NCBI GenBank assembly: GCA_027442615.1
Contig: DAIBBI010000042.1
Span: 1-8,139, forward strand
DNA from: JAJZRV01 sp027442615
GTDB lineage: Bacteria; Pseudomonadota; Gammaproteobacteria; Burkholderiales; Ferrovaceae
Direction: 5' to 3'
Length of the DNA stretch: 8,139 bases
In this document: positions 6,529-8,139 of the stretch, piece after piece
Layout: the number at the start of each line of letters is the position of its first letter
Numbering within the stretch: position 1 is the stretch's first letter
The notes under the pieces: model-generated
Told to the model about the DNA's origin: nothing
The model's input: only the letters and a program-made list of their open reading frames with translations
Database searches by the model: none
Program-made: the position numbers and the translations under genes

Positions 6529-7278
6529 TCACTTGACGAGATGGGTTGCCCAATCGGGGACCTTGTTGACATAGAAATGAAAGCCCTCGTTGAAGCTTCC
6601 ATAACCCAAACCGGACTTCTGCCCAAGCACTGAAAGACTGTGTTTGGTATAGAGGCTGATGTGTCCGTTTCGTGGGGAGGCATACCACCAGTTCAATCGC
6701 TGGTTCTTTTTGATCTGGTTGTCGGATGTGAGGGTGGTGAACAGAACCAGGCAGGAATCATCCATCAGGCTGACCAGGTTTTTCATGAGGTGCTCCGGTC
6801 GGGGAACATGCTCAAAGACCTCGAATGCCGTAATCAGATTGAATTTTCCCAGTGTCTCGATGCCGTTATCACTCGACGGAAAAGGGTCATAAGACCTGGA
6901 ACGCCATCCATTCAGCACGAGTTCCTGGCTCAATTTGCCATTTCCGCCGCCGTAATCCAGGTGATTGATCTGCGCCTGCTGATTGTTGAAAATAGTCAGC
7001 AGCGCCCCTGCGTTTGCCTTAGGCCGCACCTCGAGATAGTCTGGATCAATATTGACGTATTCATGGTTGTAGACATCGCGAAGAAAATCATCATCAGTCC
7101 AGCTCCAGAACTCCGGACTGAAAGTGAACGCGCATGCATCGCAAATGGAGTAATAGATCGGGCGTCCTGACAGCGGAAGGTATTTTCCCCTTTGCTCTTC
7201 GCAACTCTTATTGAAATCCACCACATCAAGAAGTTGCGATGGGCCGCCGCAGACTGGGCAATTGGGCTGTGGGTTCAT
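6529..7278 (-). CDS. Class I SAM methyltransferase with N-terminal zinc-knuckle-like cysteines
   Basis: This 249-residue cytoplasmic protein starts with a probable metal-binding region: CPVC (residues 7-10) and CDAC (46-49), four cysteines as two CxxC pairs. A Methyltransf_23-type domain follows: SAM-binding motif I LDYGGGNG (107-114), YDPFPSSD (130-137), FEVFEHVPRPEHLM (152-165) and GHISLYTKHSL (205-215). An N-terminal zinc-binding region before this domain is also seen in sugar C-methyltransferases of the NDP-hexose type and in many small-molecule enzymes, but the second half is too short for that full family, so the substrate stays open. The start is supported by AGGGAG (7290-7285) 6 bases upstream and a perfect TATAAT just before it. 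The larger methyltransferase follows on the same strand after 110 bases, so the two may be co-transcribed. Composition is slightly more AT-rich than in the bcs genes, with more Asn and Lys, which may hint at separate acquisition. Confidence 0.8.
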   Translation of the reverse strand: MNPQPNCPVCGGPSQLLDVVDFNKSCEEQRGKYLPLSGRPIYYSICDACAFTFSPEFWSWTDDDFLRDVYNHEYVNIDPDYLEVRPKANAGALLTIFNNQQAQINHLDYGGGNGKLSQELVLNGWRSRSYDPFPSSDNGIETLGKFNLITAFEVFEHVPRPEHLMKNLVSLMDDSCLVLFTTLTSDNQIKKNQRLNWWYASPRNGHISLYTKHSLSVLGQKSGLGYGSFNEGFHFYVNKVPDWATHLVK

Positions 7279-7298
7279 GGTTTGCTCCCTTCGGCGCC

Positions 7299-7304
7299 AT
7301 TATA
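7299..7304 (-). promoter_or_regulatory. Predicted -10 box (TATAAT) of the small methyltransferase gene
   Basis: A perfect TATAAT reads leftward at 7304-7299. The expected start point near 7292 would leave a leader of only about 14 bases, just enough for the AGGGAG ribosome site. No good -35 is visible at 16-19 bases (TTCTGG is the best seen), so the promoter may be weak or need an activator. Confidence 0.45.
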
Positions 7305-7451
7305 AACCTGCACCGAGCCCGCCAGAAGTCACTTCAAGTATGATATTCATCATCGACATCAAGGCCCCGCAACACCAGTTCTGCACAACGGGTTCTTGAC
7401 GGGCAGGTGCCCCCGGCCCATTGGACTGCCTTTTATGGAAACCGCCGGCCC

Positions 7452-8139
7452 ATGACAGACCACAGCCTTCTCGACGCAATCCCCGTGCCGCTGGCCTTGA
7501 ACGACGGACAAGGGCGCATCACCCATCTCAACAAGGCCTTTGTCCGGAGCATTGGATATACACGCGACGAAATCCCCGACCTGAACCACTGGTGGCCGCT
7601 GGCCTACCCCGACCCCGAATACCGCCGCCAGGTCGCCGAGGCCTGGCTGACGGCCCTGGAAAAGTCAGAACAGGGCGATGAGTTGCCTTCACCCATGGAA
7701 GTACGCATTGTGTGCAAGGACGGGGCGAGCCGGATATTCCATGCAAGCCCGGTCCTGCTTCGGGAGGGATCCCAGCCCCAGCATTTGGTTGTCCTGTACG
7801 ACGTCACGCTCCTCAAGAACGCCGAATCGCGCATCGAACACCTGATCAAAATTTATCGTGCACTGAGCGAAGTCAATCAGGCCATTGTGCGCATGGAGTC
7901 CGAAACCTCGCTGTTTCCACTGGTATGCCGCATGTCCGTGGATTTTGGTGGCATGGTGCTGGCGTGGGTAGGCAAACTGAACAAAGCCACCGGTTTCGTG
8001 ACGCCCGAAATCACCTATGGCAGTGGGGCCGACTATCTGAACGGAATTGTCCTGTCCGCCGACGAATCGATACCCCAGGGTCGCGGCCCGGTGGGCCTGG
8101 CACTCCGGGAAAAACGCAACATCCTCGTCAACGATTACC
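7452..8139 (+). CDS. PAS-GAF sensory protein, N-terminal part (cut by window edge)
   Basis: 229 codons are visible before the right edge. A PAS domain covers about residues 5-123: it starts LLDAIPVPLALNDGQGRITH, has the conserved IGYTRDEI (34-41), and ends with the PAC-type YDVTLLKNAE (116-125). A linker helix (about 124-145) leads into a GAF domain with LFPLVCRMSVDFGGMVLAWVG (154-174), YGSGADYLNGI (189-199) and the GRGPVGLALRE stretch (210-220). These motifs are typical of PAS-GAF-GGDEF-EAL proteins and some hybrid histidine kinases of beta- and gammaproteobacteria, so a c-di-GMP enzyme is plausible; the output domain is not visible. No signal peptide or membrane segment is seen, so the sensed signal is probably intracellular. 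ATG 7452 is chosen because the PAS domain begins directly after it; the ribosome site is weak (GGAA about 11 bases upstream). The gene diverges from the small methyltransferase. Confidence 0.82.
   Translation, partial: MTDHSLLDAIPVPLALNDGQGRITHLNKAFVRSIGYTRDEIPDLNHWWPLAYPDPEYRRQVAEAWLTALEKSEQGDELPSPMEVRIVCKDGASRIFHASPVLLREGSQPQHLVVLYDVTLLKNAESRIEHLIKIYRALSEVNQAIVRMESETSLFPLVCRMSVDFGGMVLAWVGKLNKATGFVTPEITYGSGADYLNGIVLSADESIPQGRGPVGLALREKRNILVNDY

Noticed and set aside
5474..6574. A 366-codon open frame on the plus strand
   Set aside because: It is antisense to the 511-residue methyltransferase, whose motifs and ribosome site are clear; long antisense frames are common in GC-rich DNA.
7340..7399. 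19-codon plus-strand frame in the 7279-7451 spacer
   Set aside because: No convincing ribosome site or promoter, and nothing recognisable in the peptide.
7435..7455. Six-codon frame ending in an ATGA overlap with the PAS-GAF start
   Set aside because: No ribosome site of its own and too short to separate from chance.

Overview
The window most likely comes from a betaproteobacterium. This rests on a GC-rich composition, an E. coli-like bcsE-bcsF-bcsG cellulose-modification cluster, and several multidomain cyclic-di-GMP signalling proteins. The lineage call is an inference from gene content and style; there is no rRNA or other marker to confirm it. No tRNA, rRNA, CRISPR array, insertion sequence or phage gene was seen. 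No gene-free stretch exceeds 300 bases; the largest gap is 3911-4136.

Region 1 (1-3910, all on the minus strand) is a tightly packed operon, read from right to left. An HDOD-REC-GGDEF diguanylate cyclase comes first, followed by bcsE, bcsF and the first 102 codons of bcsG, which runs off the left edge. The cyclase overlaps bcsE by 22 bases. The bcsE/bcsF and bcsF/bcsG junctions are both ATGA overlaps. The cyclase should make c-di-GMP, BcsE carries the RxGD c-di-GMP-binding motif, BcsF is the small membrane anchor for BcsE, and BcsG is the phosphoethanolamine transferase that decorates cellulose. Synthesis, sensing and output of one second messenger are therefore probably made from one transcript.

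Region 2 (3911-4136) is an AT-rich divergent control region. A near-palindrome (TTGTGT-N9-ACACAA, 4049-4069) contains the predicted -35 hexamers of two opposing promoters. One drives the cyclase-bcs operon leftwards and the other drives a secreted or lipoprotein gene rightwards.

Region 3 (4137-7278) holds that Ser/Thr-rich envelope protein (plus strand) and, convergent to it, two same-strand methyltransferase genes. One is a small class I enzyme with an N-terminal zinc-knuckle-like region. The other is a 511-residue enzyme with a methyltransferase regulatory domain and the motifs of the rickettsial protein-lysine-methyltransferase-like family. A GC-rich stem-loop fills the 26-base gap where the lipoprotein and large methyltransferase genes converge.

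Region 4 (7279-8139) starts with a short divergent spacer that has a perfect TATAAT for the small methyltransferase. It continues into the N-terminal PAS-GAF part of a large sensory protein on the plus strand, cut by the right edge. Its output domain lies outside the window, but in proteins of this build it is often GGDEF/EAL or histidine kinase.

The families are all known. The points most worth following up are the dedicated cyclase fused by overlap to bcsEFG, the shared operator-like palindrome, and the PKMT-like methyltransferase with no obvious substrate.
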